This document shows, in pieces, positions 6,931 to 15,910 of a DNA stretch of 57,894 nt; position 1 is the stretch's first letter, and every line of letters begins with the position of its first letter. Below the pieces are notes generated by a model. The model ran no database searches, was not told the origin of the DNA, and saw only the letters and a list, made by a program, of their open reading frames with translations. This stretch comes from Clostridiales bacterium (GTDB lineage Bacteria > Bacillota > Clostridia > Oscillospirales > Oscillospiraceae). Made by a program: the position numbers and the translations under genes. The stretch lies in assembly GCA_029265975.1 (NCBI GenBank), contig JAJUGN010000010.1, forward strand, positions 1 through 57,894. The letters run 5' to 3'.

Positions 6931-8509
6931 TTTTTCCCCCGTCAAGATTAAGCCTCAGGCCCATTACCCGTTCGTAATACAAAATTAGCTGGCACGAGAA
7001 AAGAAGCTGCTGCCTTATGGCTCCGTCCTCAAAATTGATGTTTATGAGATCCTCGATTTTCTTCAGCTTATTGAAAATCGTATTCCTGTGCATGAAGGTT
7101 TTTGCAGCCGTCTTTGAAATGCTGCAGTCGTTCATAAGATAGACATACAGCACGTCGCGAAGATTGTTGTTGTGGTCGCGGTCGTAGCGCGTAAGGTGGA
7201 TTATCGCCGGATGATTGAGCAGTATTATGTCGTTGTTGCCGTATACGCTGCAATATCGCTGCGCGCAAAGCTCTATGATGCAGTAAACGCTGTACCTCTC
7301 GTGCGTGAAGATGCGCTCGTTCGGCTCAAGCTCAAGCTGCTTCCCCAGCGTCAGAATTTGCCTTGCTAGCCTGTATTGGCTCCCCAGCTTGATAAAATCC
7401 CTTGTCGCGCCCGAGTAGCTCAGATAAGCGTCGTACTTTTCAAGGAACGCTTTCAGTCTGAGATCGTTTTCCAGATCCAGCGAGAATATCCTCTTGGGAT
7501 GATAGAGCACGACCACGATTTCCGATTCTTCCGCGGCGATATGGCTCGCGGGAAAAATCTTGTGGAGCTCGGCAATTATGTCCGCCATGCGCGAGGCCGG
7601 CTTTTCTATGCCAATCAGCAGCACTCTGGAGAATGCGAGCGGTTTAACCGAAAACTTTACCAGCTCGTCCCTTATTTCGGAGGAGTTATTGAATCTCTTG
7701 TCCAGTATGTCGTTCCAAAGCTGCTTGAAGCGGCGGTCCTCCTCGGACAGGTCCCTGCTTCCGAGCGCGTGGAGAGCCAGCGCAAGCGGCTCCTCCGAAT
7801 AATTGGTGAGCGATCTGAGATCAAACGGCATAACCGGCTTTTCATAAACGAAAAGCAGCATTACATAAGAATCTTTTACATGTATCGTGCGGCTGTAAAC
7901 CGTAAGGTCGTAATTCGGAAAGACGATTCTGCCGTATCCGTCGTGAAGCTCGCTGTCTGCCTTCAGAGAGCTCAGCTGCGCCGCAGACAGACGTCCCTCT
8001 CCGACAAGGCTCCTGAATACGGGTATCCTTCCGCTGAGTCTGTTGCAGCCGGCGACAACAAAGCCATCGGGATCGATAAGAAAAACCGAAGCGCCGGACT
8101 CGTCGGAAAGATATTCCATTATGAGCTGCGCGCTTGGACTGATTTTCATCTCGCGCAGCTCCCTTTGCCAGCGCCTTTGCCTGCGCATTATCCCGTTGAT
8201 AAGGTTATAGCACTCGGCAAGGCTGAGCGAGGTTTCGATCAGGCTTATTTTTTGCCCGCAGACCAGCTCGTCCGGAATCGCCTCGGCCGCTTCCGCGGCT
8301 ATGAGAAGCGCGGACGGATCCGCCGATGGAGCGGAAGCCAGAACGTTCCGGATCTGTTCCTGCGTTCCGATGTAAACAAGGTCTGAGTGAAGCTCTCTCT
8401 GACTGTCTACAAGCTCTATTTCCCTGTCTTTCTCATAGTCTTCACAGAATATCCTCTCCGAAATAAGGCTGTGCCCGAGGCACGCCCTGATGTACTTCAT
8501 ATTAAGCAT
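6923..8509 (-). CDS. PucR/CdaR-like transcriptional regulator
   Basis: About 528 residues. The C-terminus holds the PucR-type helix-turn-helix: YLMNDCSISKTAAKTFMHRN followed by TIFNKLKKIEDL, a domain found in regulators of purine, sugar-acid and other catabolic genes. The N-terminal two thirds look like a sensory and GGDEF-like region without active-site motifs. The start is either the ATG at 8509 (GGGAGGGGG upstream) or the ATG three codons on (8500). It forms an operon with the activase and is divergent from the glycyl radical enzyme, so it is the likely pathway-specific activator responding to the substrate. Confidence 0.82.
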   Translation of the reverse strand: MLNMKYIRACLGHSLISERIFCEDYEKDREIELVDSQRELHSDLVYIGTQEQIRNVLASAPSADPSALLIAAEAAEAIPDELVCGQKISLIETSLSLAECYNLINGIMRRQRRWQRELREMKISPSAQLIMEYLSDESGASVFLIDPDGFVVAGCNRLSGRIPVFRSLVGEGRLSAAQLSSLKADSELHDGYGRIVFPNYDLTVYSRTIHVKDSYVMLLFVYEKPVMPFDLRSLTNYSEEPLALALHALGSRDLSEEDRRFKQLWNDILDKRFNNSSEIRDELVKFSVKPLAFSRVLLIGIEKPASRMADIIAELHKIFPASHIAAEESEIVVVLYHPKRIFSLDLENDLRLKAFLEKYDAYLSYSGATRDFIKLGSQYRLARQILTLGKQLELEPNERIFTHERYSVYCIIELCAQRYCSVYGNNDIILLNHPAIIHLTRYDRDHNNNLRDVLYVYLMNDCSISKTAAKTFMHRNTIFNKLKKIEDLININFEDGAIRQQLLFSCQLILYYERVMGLRLNLDGGKNA

Positions 8510-8562
8510 CCTCAGTCCCCCTCCCGGCGCCCTGGCCTTACGAGGCAATTATATATCAGGGC

Positions 8563-8591
8563 TTGTATATATTCTACAATAAATTTATTAA
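8563..8591. promoter_or_regulatory. Possible overlapping divergent promoters
   Basis: Between the PucR-like gene and the glycyl radical enzyme gene there is a plus-strand TTGTAT, 17 bases, TATTAA. The -35 box is half of an inverted repeat TTGTA-7-TACAA (8563-8579), whose other half offers TTGTAG as a minus-strand -35 with TATATA 18 bases on. A back-to-back promoter pair controlled by one site is plausible, but the -10 boxes are imperfect. Confidence 0.35.
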
Positions 8592-8678
8592 AATTGAAAC
8601 CAATAAGTGAAATGCACACATTTAATCATTTCCAATGTGCTTGCGATACAGAATAACGGCTCCCGTGCATCGTATGCT

Positions 8679-8695
8679 TGAAAGGCCGGCTTTCA
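8679..8695. promoter_or_regulatory. Palindrome upstream of the glycyl radical enzyme gene
   Basis: TGAAAG-GCCGG-CTTTCA is a 6+6 inverted repeat about 60 bases before the start codon. A second, looser repeat CACATT-11-AATGTG lies at 8617-8639. Either could bind the divergently encoded PucR-like protein. Confidence 0.35.
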
Positions 8696-8755
8696 CATGG
8701 TATTTTCAATTATGGGAAATAGCAATTTTATTGAAAAGTGAAAAGAGGAAAAGAT

Positions 8756-11158
8756 ATGACAGACAGAGTCAGGCGCATGATAAAAAGCCTTAACATAAAC
8801 AAATACCCGCTCTGCATAGAAAAATTCCGCTTGGCCAACGAATCCCTGGACTCCACTTCCGGCGAGCCGATGATGATACGCAGAGCAAAGCTGCATGAGC
8901 ACATACTGGACAACATAACTATTTTCATCGAAGACGACGATCCCATCGCCGGCGTCGGCGCAAGCAAGCCCTTCGGACTGGAAATGGACTACGAATACGG
9001 AGTCTGGACCCCCGACGAGGTCCAGTCCCTGAAAAGCGAGATATACACCATCTCTCCCGAGGACGAAAAGGAGCTTTACGAGCTGAACGCGCGTTTTGCG
9101 GGGAACAGCCTGAACTCCAACCTTGTCGATGCGCTTTCAAAATCTCTTGCCTATAACGACAGGCTGTGGCCTTTCATGAAATCCGGCGTAATACTGCCGC
9201 CCTGGAAGGACAAGAAGGGCGGCTCCGGAGGCGGCTTTGCCATGTCCGGAATGGGCCTCGGTCCGGGCTTTTTCCTCGTATGCATAGATTATGACAAAAT
9301 CCTTAGAGAAGGCGCGAAGTCCGTGATCGACGAGGCAAAAAAATGCCTTGCGGACCTTCGCTACACCGACGGCGAGAGCATACAGAGGCGCTATTATTGG
9401 GAGGCCGTTGTCAGGGTGTTCGAGGCGTGGGTGCGCTGGGCTAGGCGTTACGCTGACCTTGCGGAGAGGATGTCCGCGGAGGAAAAGGACCCCGTACGCA
9501 AAGCCGAACTGCTGGAGATGTCGCGCATGTGCAGAAAAGTGCCCTACGAGCCCGCCGGCAGCTTCAAGGAGGCGATGCAGTCCTTCTGGCTGACGTTTTT
9601 GCTCGCCTGTCCGTCGCCCACCACGACCGCGGGGCGCTTCGACCAGTATATGTACCCCTTCTATAAAAAGGACATCGACGCCGGAGTCATCACAAGGGAC
9701 GAGGCGCTTGAATGGCTCGAAATCCTGCGCTGCAAAACCATGAAGATAAACCGCGTGTCCGGCCAGGCCAACCGGGCCAAAAACTCCGGGATGGCGAAAT
9801 GGTATAACTGGACCATCGGCGGGGTCAAGGCGGACGGCAGCGACGCGACGAACGAGCTTTCCTACCTTCTTCTCGAGGCCGCCATGGAAACACAGCTCCC
9901 CCACCACACGATAACCGTCCGCGTGCACGAGAACACGCCTCCCGAGCTTATGAAAAAATCTCTGGAGCTGGTCCGCTCCGGCCTCGGAATGCCCGCCTTC
10001 CTCGGGGACAAGAGCTATATAAAGTTCTTCACAATGAACGGCGTTCCCCTCGAGGATGCCCGCGACTACTGCGCCACGGGCTGCGTGGACGGAAATATTC
10101 CCGCAGTCACAAGAAGCCAGGTCGTCATATTCTTCATTATCGCCCAGGCCTTCGACGTTTTCCTCCACAACGGATTCTGCCGCTATACCAAGGAAGACGT
10201 CGGCATAAAAAGCGGCGACGTCACCAAAATGGCCACCTTTGAGGAGTTCAAGGACGCTTTTTACAGGCAGCTCCATCATCTTATCGGTCTTGCCGCGGAG
10301 AGGAATAACGTGGAGCAGATTTCCCAGCGCGAGCTCTTCCCCGACGCCTTCCGTTCCGCTCTTATGCGCGACGGCGTCAAAGTCGGCAAGGATCTCCTCG
10401 ACCGCAGGTTCGACTTTGAAAACAGCAACCTTTTGGGCGCCGTCGGAGGCGTCAACGTCGGAGATTCGCTCATGGCCATAAAGAAGCTCGTATTCGACGA
10501 GAAGAAGTACACAATGGAGCAGCTGCTTGCCGCGCTCGACGCGGACTGGGAGGGCTACGACGAGATGCGCCGCGACTTCAGAGACGCGCCGAAATACGGC
10601 AACGATATAGACGAGGTGGACTATCTGGTCGCGGAAGTCTATCAGAAGTTCTCGGACTTCTGCTACGGCTATTCAAACGCATACGGGGGAACCGTTATAC
10701 CCAACGCCATATCCATATCCGCACATCAGCCCGGCGGCGCCAACACGGGAGCCACTCCCGACGGACGCAAGGGAGGCGAGATTCTCGCGGACGCTTCGCT
10801 TTCCCCGAACCACGGCATGGACAAAAAAGGTCCGCTCGCCGTATTCAAGAGCGCCATGAAAATCAACGCAGATCCCTATCAGGGAATGCTCCATAACATG
10901 AAATTCCATCCCTCGGCCCTGAAGACCGACGAGGATATAGCCAAGCTCGGGAGCCTTATCAAAACATACCTCACCAACGGAGGAAAGCACATACAGTTCA
11001 ACGTCGTAAAGCGCGAGGAAATGGTGGAGGCCAAGGTCCTGCCCGAGCGGCACAGCGATCTTGTAGTCCGCGTGGCCGGATACAGCGCGTACTTTACAAG
11101 GCTTACCCCCCAGATACAGGACGAGGTCATAAACAGAACCTCTTTTGAAAACATATAG
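8756..11158 (+). CDS. Glycyl radical enzyme of unassigned substrate
   Basis: 800 residues, the usual size of pyruvate formate-lyase-like enzymes. The glycyl radical site is RVAGYSAYF near the C-terminus, with Gly775 as the radical residue. The catalytic-loop motif is DYCATGCVDGN, with Cys443 as the thiyl residue. Most dehydratases, lyases and decarboxylases of the family have GCVE here; this one has Asp445, and it lacks the double Cys of true pyruvate formate-lyase, so the reaction cannot be named from sequence. Upstream GTG and TTG codons are in frame, but the ATG at 8756 has AGAGG seven bases before it. There are no microcompartment genes nearby. The activase is encoded divergently at 6004-6930. 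Confidence 0.9.
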   Translation: MTDRVRRMIKSLNINKYPLCIEKFRLANESLDSTSGEPMMIRRAKLHEHILDNITIFIEDDDPIAGVGASKPFGLEMDYEYGVWTPDEVQSLKSEIYTISPEDEKELYELNARFAGNSLNSNLVDALSKSLAYNDRLWPFMKSGVILPPWKDKKGGSGGGFAMSGMGLGPGFFLVCIDYDKILREGAKSVIDEAKKCLADLRYTDGESIQRRYYWEAVVRVFEAWVRWARRYADLAERMSAEEKDPVRKAELLEMSRMCRKVPYEPAGSFKEAMQSFWLTFLLACPSPTTTAGRFDQYMYPFYKKDIDAGVITRDEALEWLEILRCKTMKINRVSGQANRAKNSGMAKWYNWTIGGVKADGSDATNELSYLLLEAAMETQLPHHTITVRVHENTPPELMKKSLELVRSGLGMPAFLGDKSYIKFFTMNGVPLEDARDYCATGCVDGNIPAVTRSQVVIFFIIAQAFDVFLHNGFCRYTKEDVGIKSGDVTKMATFEEFKDAFYRQLHHLIGLAAERNNVEQISQRELFPDAFRSALMRDGVKVGKDLLDRRFDFENSNLLGAVGGVNVGDSLMAIKKLVFDEKKYTMEQLLAALDADWEGYDEMRRDFRDAPKYGNDIDEVDYLVAEVYQKFSDFCYGYSNAYGGTVIPNAISISAHQPGGANTGATPDGRKGGEILADASLSPNHGMDKKGPLAVFKSAMKINADPYQGMLHNMKFHPSALKTDEDIAKLGSLIKTYLTNGGKHIQFNVVKREEMVEAKVLPERHSDLVVRVAGYSAYFTRLTPQIQDEVINRTSFENI

Positions 11159-11192
11159 CGACGTCCCGCGGTCTGCCGCATCGGATTTCAAT

Positions 11193-11221
11193 AAACCCCG
11201 TAGTTTAATGCTGCGGGGTTT
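11193..11221 (+). terminator. Terminator after the glycyl radical enzyme gene
   Basis: An 11-bp stem AAACCCCGTAG/CTGCGGGGTTT (one wobble pair) lies 34 bases past the stop codon. The T tract is short, so readthrough into the hydrolase gene 30 bases on is possible. Confidence 0.75.
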
Positions 11222-11249
11222 GCCCTGTTCGGATTTAAGTTAAAGGAGT

Positions 11250-14200
11250 ATGAATACACATATGTGCGCTTCGAAAAAAGCGGTCGCGGGGAAAAAATAT
11301 CCCCGAATCAAAAAACTTTCCAGATATATCAGCGGCTTCGACGGAACAAGGCTTGCCGCCGACATAGTCATTCCGGCGGACGAAAACGGAGACACGCCCA
11401 GTGAAAAGCTGCCCGTTATTCTCACGGCCTCCCGCGGCGGCAGGTGGAGGGACGATGACTGCGCGGTCGAAAGGGAACTCGTCGCCGGAGGTTATGTCTA
11501 TGTGATTGCGGAAATGCGCGGCTGCGGGGCGTCGTACGGCGTGAACGACAGCTTCGCTTCAATTGAAAACCGCAAGGACGTAGCCGCCATAACAGGCTGG
11601 ATTCTGAAGCAGCCCTGGTGCGACGGCAACATAGGCATGCTCGGCGGATCGAACAGGGGCTTTATCCAGCTCGCCTCGGCAACGCTTGCCCCTCCGGGGC
11701 TGAGGTCAATTATCCCTTCTGTCGCAAACATCGACTTCTACTATCAGAATTACCCCAACGGCGTCTCGGCCCTCCCTTCAAGGATGCTTTCCGGCTTCTC
11801 CTCGACCGAAAAAAAGACAAAGGAGGAGCTGCTTAAGACGGTTTCGCCTGTCGATGAGGATATTGACGGAAACATGGCCTGGGAGGCTTACGAAAAGGAC
11901 CAGTTTCCTAACAACAGGAATTTTGTCGGGCACCTTCTTTTGCCTGATATGTACAGGGACTCTGAAAACCCCAACTTCCAAGGCGCGAAAACAAATCTGC
12001 TTATCCCTCCTGTCACGCATACGGAGGCTTTCAGAAAAAGCGGGATCATGATGTATCAAATAGGCGGGTGGTTCGATTCCAACGTTCTCGGACAGCTTAT
12101 AGCTCAGAAAAGCTGGGGCGGGCTCCTGACGATCGGGCCATGGAATCATTTTGAGTGCAGCCGCAGCCGGGCGGACGAAAGCTCGTGCTTTACAGGCTCC
12201 GATTTTGACTTCGCCGGAGAATACAGGCGCTGGTTCGACCGCACTCTCAAAAACGAGGACAACGGGATGGAGCTTCGTCCGCCCATACTCTACTATACGC
12301 TCGGAGCCGGCCCGGGGCGCGAATGGCGCTACGCCGAAAGCTGGCCGCCTTACAACACAATCAAAACAAAGCTTTACTTTGACGCGGCCAAATCCGGCAC
12401 GGTTTCATCTGCAAACGACGGAACCCTCAGTCAGACAAGACCCGAAAATCCGTGCAGAGACCGCTGCCGCGTCGACACCTCCATAAGAGTTTTTGACTCC
12501 GGAGACGGTAACGGCGGCTTTGACCGCATGAAACGCTTTTGGGAGGTCGACATGGCCCCCTGCGTGGATACGAAAGGGCTTACATACACTTCAGCCCCTC
12601 TCTTCCCGGTCTATGAAAACGAGATGACCGGCACGCCTCTTGTGGATCTTTGGGTGTCCTCGACGGCGCCCGACGCCGATTTTCTTGTATATCTCGAGGA
12701 GGTCTTCCCCGACGGCCGCTCAAAATTCATAACCGAGGGAGAAATGCGCGCCTCCCACAGGAGCGCGGAGAAAAACGAAGCCTGGGAGTCAGTCGGGGCG
12801 GTTTATCATCCGAGCCTTGAGGCCGACTGCAAGCGTCTTCTGGAGAAGGGCATGCGCGAACCAGTCAACCTTTGCTTTGCACTAGAGCCTACGTCCTACG
12901 TTTTCTCAAAGGGCAGCCGTATACGCGTCACGGTTACTTTTGCGGACTCACAAACCTTCCAGCACCCTATGTACGGGGACGGCGCGCCTCTTATAGAGCT
13001 TTGCCTCGGCGGCGACAGGGCTTCTTCAATAACGCTTCCTTTTGTGGAGCATACGGAAAACGTATATAACGGAAGCGTAAGCATCGGCTCTTACAACGGG
13101 CCCGCTACGCTCTACATGTTCAGGGAGAGAATGTACCTGAACTTCGGCGGAGCGTGGAAAAGCTGGGATATGAACGGCCCCGGGACGGAGTATGAGATTG
13201 CCGGCCGGAGCGCGGTTTTCAAAAACGCCGGCTTTGTCTTTACGCCGGAGGGAAACCCTCTGAAAGACGGCGAGGCTCAGAACTACCGCGGAGGCCTGGA
13301 AACCACCCAGCCCTTTCCCGCTTTGCGCCACATACACCTGGCGACGGTGCCGACGCAGATACGCAGTGAAACCCTGTTCGTGCCCTCCGAAAAAAAACTG
13401 CTTATCGAGCTTTTCATGCCGGAAAAACCGCTTGAGAGCCTCCCCTGCGTCATTTTTATACACGGCTACGGCGGATCGCCTTCGATAATTGACCCGCAGC
13501 TTGTGAAGCTCATTGAAAACGGCTTCGCCGTCGCCGGAGTCGACCTCAGGAATTATCCCCCAAACTACGCTCCCGATCACATACACGACATCAAGGGCAG
13601 CGTCCGATTTTTGCGCGCAAACGCCGGAAAGCTCGGCATCGATCCGGACAGGATAGGCGTCTACGGCTATTCGCTCGGCGGCAATATGGCTCTTATGCTC
13701 GCCGTTAGCGGAGACGACGAGGAGCTTGAGGGTACGGTCGGAGGAAACCTCGGATACTCGAGCCGCGTTCAGGCCGCCGTTGCCGGCTACGCCTGGAGCG
13801 ACGCTTTGTATATGGGCCTTGACCTTGCAAACGAATACAGCCGCGACCCCGCAATGGCGGCGGAAAAGCTCATCGTCTCGGACGGGGAGTTTTCGCCTTC
13901 CTGCGAGATCTTCGGCTTCTCGGGAAAGGGCAAGGGAATAGGCGTGCTGCGGGCTTATATCGAAGCCGGTCTGGAGGGCACTGACGAGCTTTATGACAGG
14001 AAAATAGCAGAGGCTAAAAAGTGCAGCCCCCTTTATCACATCAAGCCCGACGCGCCGCCGATTGCTTTGTTTCACGGCCTCGGCATGACCAGGGTGCATA
14101 TTCCGAACAATCAGAGCTACCGCACCTTCGAGGCCCTGAGCCGGAACGACGTGCGAGCCTTCATGTTCAGCAATACCCAGGGCGAATACGGCTCCGCGCC

Positions 14201-14612
14201 TGAAATACAGGACGCCGTCCTGTCGTTTTTCAAAAATCAGCTTATGAAGCCTCCTGCAGGCATGAAAGCGATCGTAAAAGAAGGCTCAAAAAAGGCGGTT
14301 GTGAACAACTTAAGCCGCGAAATGGAGGCGGAGGCCTTTTTGAGCGGCGGAAAAATGATGCTTCCCGCATCTTTTGTTGCGGAAATACTGGGTGATGTGG
14401 TACAATGGGATTCCAATTCCCAGAGTCTTTCAATAAAGAATAAGGATTCCTGCGGAAAAAATGCTCCGGATTTGTCCGGCGGAGGGAAAGGAGTGGTCCT
14501 TCGGTCCGAAAACGGAACGCTGTTTGCCGACATTTCCAGTATCGGCAAGCTTGCGGGAGCTGAAATAAAGTACTTTGACGATTTCAAAATGGTTACTATT
14601 ACGACGCGGTAA
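11250..14612 (+). CDS. Giant tandem hydrolase: CocE/NonD-type plus alpha/beta hydrolase plus C-terminal cap
   Basis: 1120 residues in three parts. Residues about 20-600 are an X-Pro dipeptidyl-peptidase/CocE-like hydrolase with nucleophile Ser134 in GGSNRG, a GPWNH motif with His300, and the family's C-terminal jelly-roll region. Residues about 690-1010 are a second alpha/beta hydrolase with VIFIHGYGG and nucleophile Ser808 in GYSLGG. Residues about 1030-1120 resemble the copper-amine-oxidase-N-like domain common in secreted clostridial proteins (MMLPASFVAEILG, VQWDSNSQSLSI). There is no signal peptide, which is odd for that last domain. Two ATGs lie at 11250 and 11262; AAAGGAG is one base from the first and 13 from the second, so neither spacing is ideal. 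It follows the glycyl radical enzyme gene and precedes a beta-lactamase-like gene. Confidence 0.85.
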   Translation: MNTHMCASKKAVAGKKYPRIKKLSRYISGFDGTRLAADIVIPADENGDTPSEKLPVILTASRGGRWRDDDCAVERELVAGGYVYVIAEMRGCGASYGVNDSFASIENRKDVAAITGWILKQPWCDGNIGMLGGSNRGFIQLASATLAPPGLRSIIPSVANIDFYYQNYPNGVSALPSRMLSGFSSTEKKTKEELLKTVSPVDEDIDGNMAWEAYEKDQFPNNRNFVGHLLLPDMYRDSENPNFQGAKTNLLIPPVTHTEAFRKSGIMMYQIGGWFDSNVLGQLIAQKSWGGLLTIGPWNHFECSRSRADESSCFTGSDFDFAGEYRRWFDRTLKNEDNGMELRPPILYYTLGAGPGREWRYAESWPPYNTIKTKLYFDAAKSGTVSSANDGTLSQTRPENPCRDRCRVDTSIRVFDSGDGNGGFDRMKRFWEVDMAPCVDTKGLTYTSAPLFPVYENEMTGTPLVDLWVSSTAPDADFLVYLEEVFPDGRSKFITEGEMRASHRSAEKNEAWESVGAVYHPSLEADCKRLLEKGMREPVNLCFALEPTSYVFSKGSRIRVTVTFADSQTFQHPMYGDGAPLIELCLGGDRASSITLPFVEHTENVYNGSVSIGSYNGPATLYMFRERMYLNFGGAWKSWDMNGPGTEYEIAGRSAVFKNAGFVFTPEGNPLKDGEAQNYRGGLETTQPFPALRHIHLATVPTQIRSETLFVPSEKKLLIELFMPEKPLESLPCVIFIHGYGGSPSIIDPQLVKLIENGFAVAGVDLRNYPPNYAPDHIHDIKGSVRFLRANAGKLGIDPDRIGVYGYSLGGNMALMLAVSGDDEELEGTVGGNLGYSSRVQAAVAGYAWSDALYMGLDLANEYSRDPAMAAEKLIVSDGEFSPSCEIFGFSGKGKGIGVLRAYIEAGLEGTDELYDRKIAEAKKCSPLYHIKPDAPPIALFHGLGMTRVHIPNNQSYRTFEALSRNDVRAFMFSNTQGEYGSAPEIQDAVLSFFKNQLMKPPAGMKAIVKEGSKKAVVNNLSREMEAEAFLSGGKMMLPASFVAEILGDVVQWDSNSQSLSIKNKDSCGKNAPDLSGGGKGVVLRSENGTLFADISSIGKLAGAEIKYFDDFKMVTITTR

Positions 14613-14636
14613 ATACTGCTATAACAAGGAGTGAAT

Positions 14637-15815
14637 ATGGACGATTTCACAAAGCTTGATGAGCTGCTGAGAGAATTCGCAGGAAAAAGTGTTCCCGGCT
14701 GTGCCTGCGCTGTGGCCAGGGACGGAGAAATAATCTACGAGGGATATTACGGCTACGCGGATATCGAGGAGAAGAAGCCTGTCGGCCCCGATTCCCTTTA
14801 CAGGCTGGCTTCAATGACTAAGCTTGTGACTTATGCGATACTCATGATGCTCTTTGAGCACGGCCAATTCCAGATGCACCAGCCTGTATCGGATTTTTTC
14901 CCGGAATGGGCCGATAAGAAGAAATTTATCAATCTTCCGGACGGAAGCCTGGACGTGGCTCCGCTGAACAGGCCGATAACTGTAAGGGACGCCGTTATAA
15001 TGTCATGCGGCCTGCCATACTGCTTCTCACCTGTGGGAAAGGACTGCCAGAACCCCACCACGCTCGCAATGAGCAGGGCTATGGAACCGCTCTGGGAGAA
15101 GGGGCATTACACCCTGCGCGAGGTCATAAGGGCCGTCGCTGAAGTTCCGGTCGAGTTTGAACCTGGCACACGCTGGCTTTACGGCTTCGGGAGCGAGCTT
15201 GTCGCCGGCATAGTCGAAGAGCTTACGGGGATGCCGCTTAGCACGGCCATGAACGATTATATCTTCAACCCTCTCGGAATGCGGGAAACGGACACGCATT
15301 TCCGCGGCGACATGGAGGAGCGTCTTGTTGCCATGTATGGCGTCATGCGGGATGGTTTCAAAAAAATGCCCGCCGAGAACGACAGGATTTATCGCCCGGG
15401 TCCTGAAAACGAGTTGGGAAGGCCCCTGCTTATGACCAATGTCCGCGATTTTTCAAAATTCATGCAAATGCTTGCCTGCGGCGGCATTTATAACGGCAAG
15501 CGTCTGCTAAGCGAAAAAACAATTGAATTCATGAGGACAAACTGCCTCCGCGGTGAAGCCCTTGATGAATTCCAGAAGGAAAACAACGGCTACAACAGCT
15601 TTTACGGCTACGGCTACGGAGTCCGTACGCTGCTGAATTACGCGCCCGGCTGCGGCTCCCCCGGCTCGTTCGGCTGGACGGGCGGCTACGGGACCTGGTG
15701 CGAGGCCGACCCTGACAGACGCCTTTCCGTAGTCTATATGCACAACATGCTGCCCAATATGGAAAAGGAGCACCACCACAGGGTGCGCGAAACGGTTTAC
15801 AGTTGTGTGGAATAG
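14637..15815 (+). CDS. Class C beta-lactamase-like serine hydrolase (EstB/PBP4* type)
   Basis: 392 residues of the beta-lactamase/transpeptidase-like family. The SxxK motif is ASMTK (Ser59, Lys62). A YGFGSELVAG segment occupies the Tyr-motif position, and GWTGGYGTW the third motif. There is no signal peptide, so this is more likely an esterase or amidase than a resistance enzyme. The ATG at 14637 has AAGGAG five bases before it; an upstream in-frame GTG is less well placed. It begins 24 bases after the giant hydrolase, so the two share a transcript. The pair may free a small substrate from an ester or peptide precursor, but this is only context. Confidence 0.88.
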   Translation: MDDFTKLDELLREFAGKSVPGCACAVARDGEIIYEGYYGYADIEEKKPVGPDSLYRLASMTKLVTYAILMMLFEHGQFQMHQPVSDFFPEWADKKKFINLPDGSLDVAPLNRPITVRDAVIMSCGLPYCFSPVGKDCQNPTTLAMSRAMEPLWEKGHYTLREVIRAVAEVPVEFEPGTRWLYGFGSELVAGIVEELTGMPLSTAMNDYIFNPLGMRETDTHFRGDMEERLVAMYGVMRDGFKKMPAENDRIYRPGPENELGRPLLMTNVRDFSKFMQMLACGGIYNGKRLLSEKTIEFMRTNCLRGEALDEFQKENNGYNSFYGYGYGVRTLLNYAPGCGSPGSFGWTGGYGTWCEADPDRRLSVVYMHNMLPNMEKEHHHRVRETVYSCVE

Positions 15816-15840
15816 AATATTATCATTTTAATAAAACACA

Positions 15841-15870
15841 AATGCCCGCAGCTTTTTAGCTGCGGGCATT
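15841..15870. terminator. Bidirectional terminator
   Basis: A perfect 13-bp stem AATGCCCGCAGCT/AGCTGCGGGCATT with a TTTT loop sits between the convergent hydrolase gene (plus) and the small redox-partner gene (minus), and can serve both. Confidence 0.88.
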
Positions 15871-15910
15871 ATGCTTTCTCCGTGCCGAAAAACTGTTTCT
15901 GATGAACTGT

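Noticed and set aside
9137-10279. 380-residue open frame opposite the glycyl radical enzyme
   Set aside because: Lies wholly inside a gene with clear family motifs; no ribosome-binding site and no recognisable domain. Shadow of GC-rich third positions.
8756-11158. Pyruvate formate-lyase or choline trimethylamine-lyase
   Set aside because: The double Cys of pyruvate formate-lyase is absent, GCVD replaces GCVE, and no microcompartment genes are present.
14637-15815. Antibiotic-resistance beta-lactamase
   Set aside because: No signal peptide, esterase-like length and motifs, and a catabolic neighbourhood.
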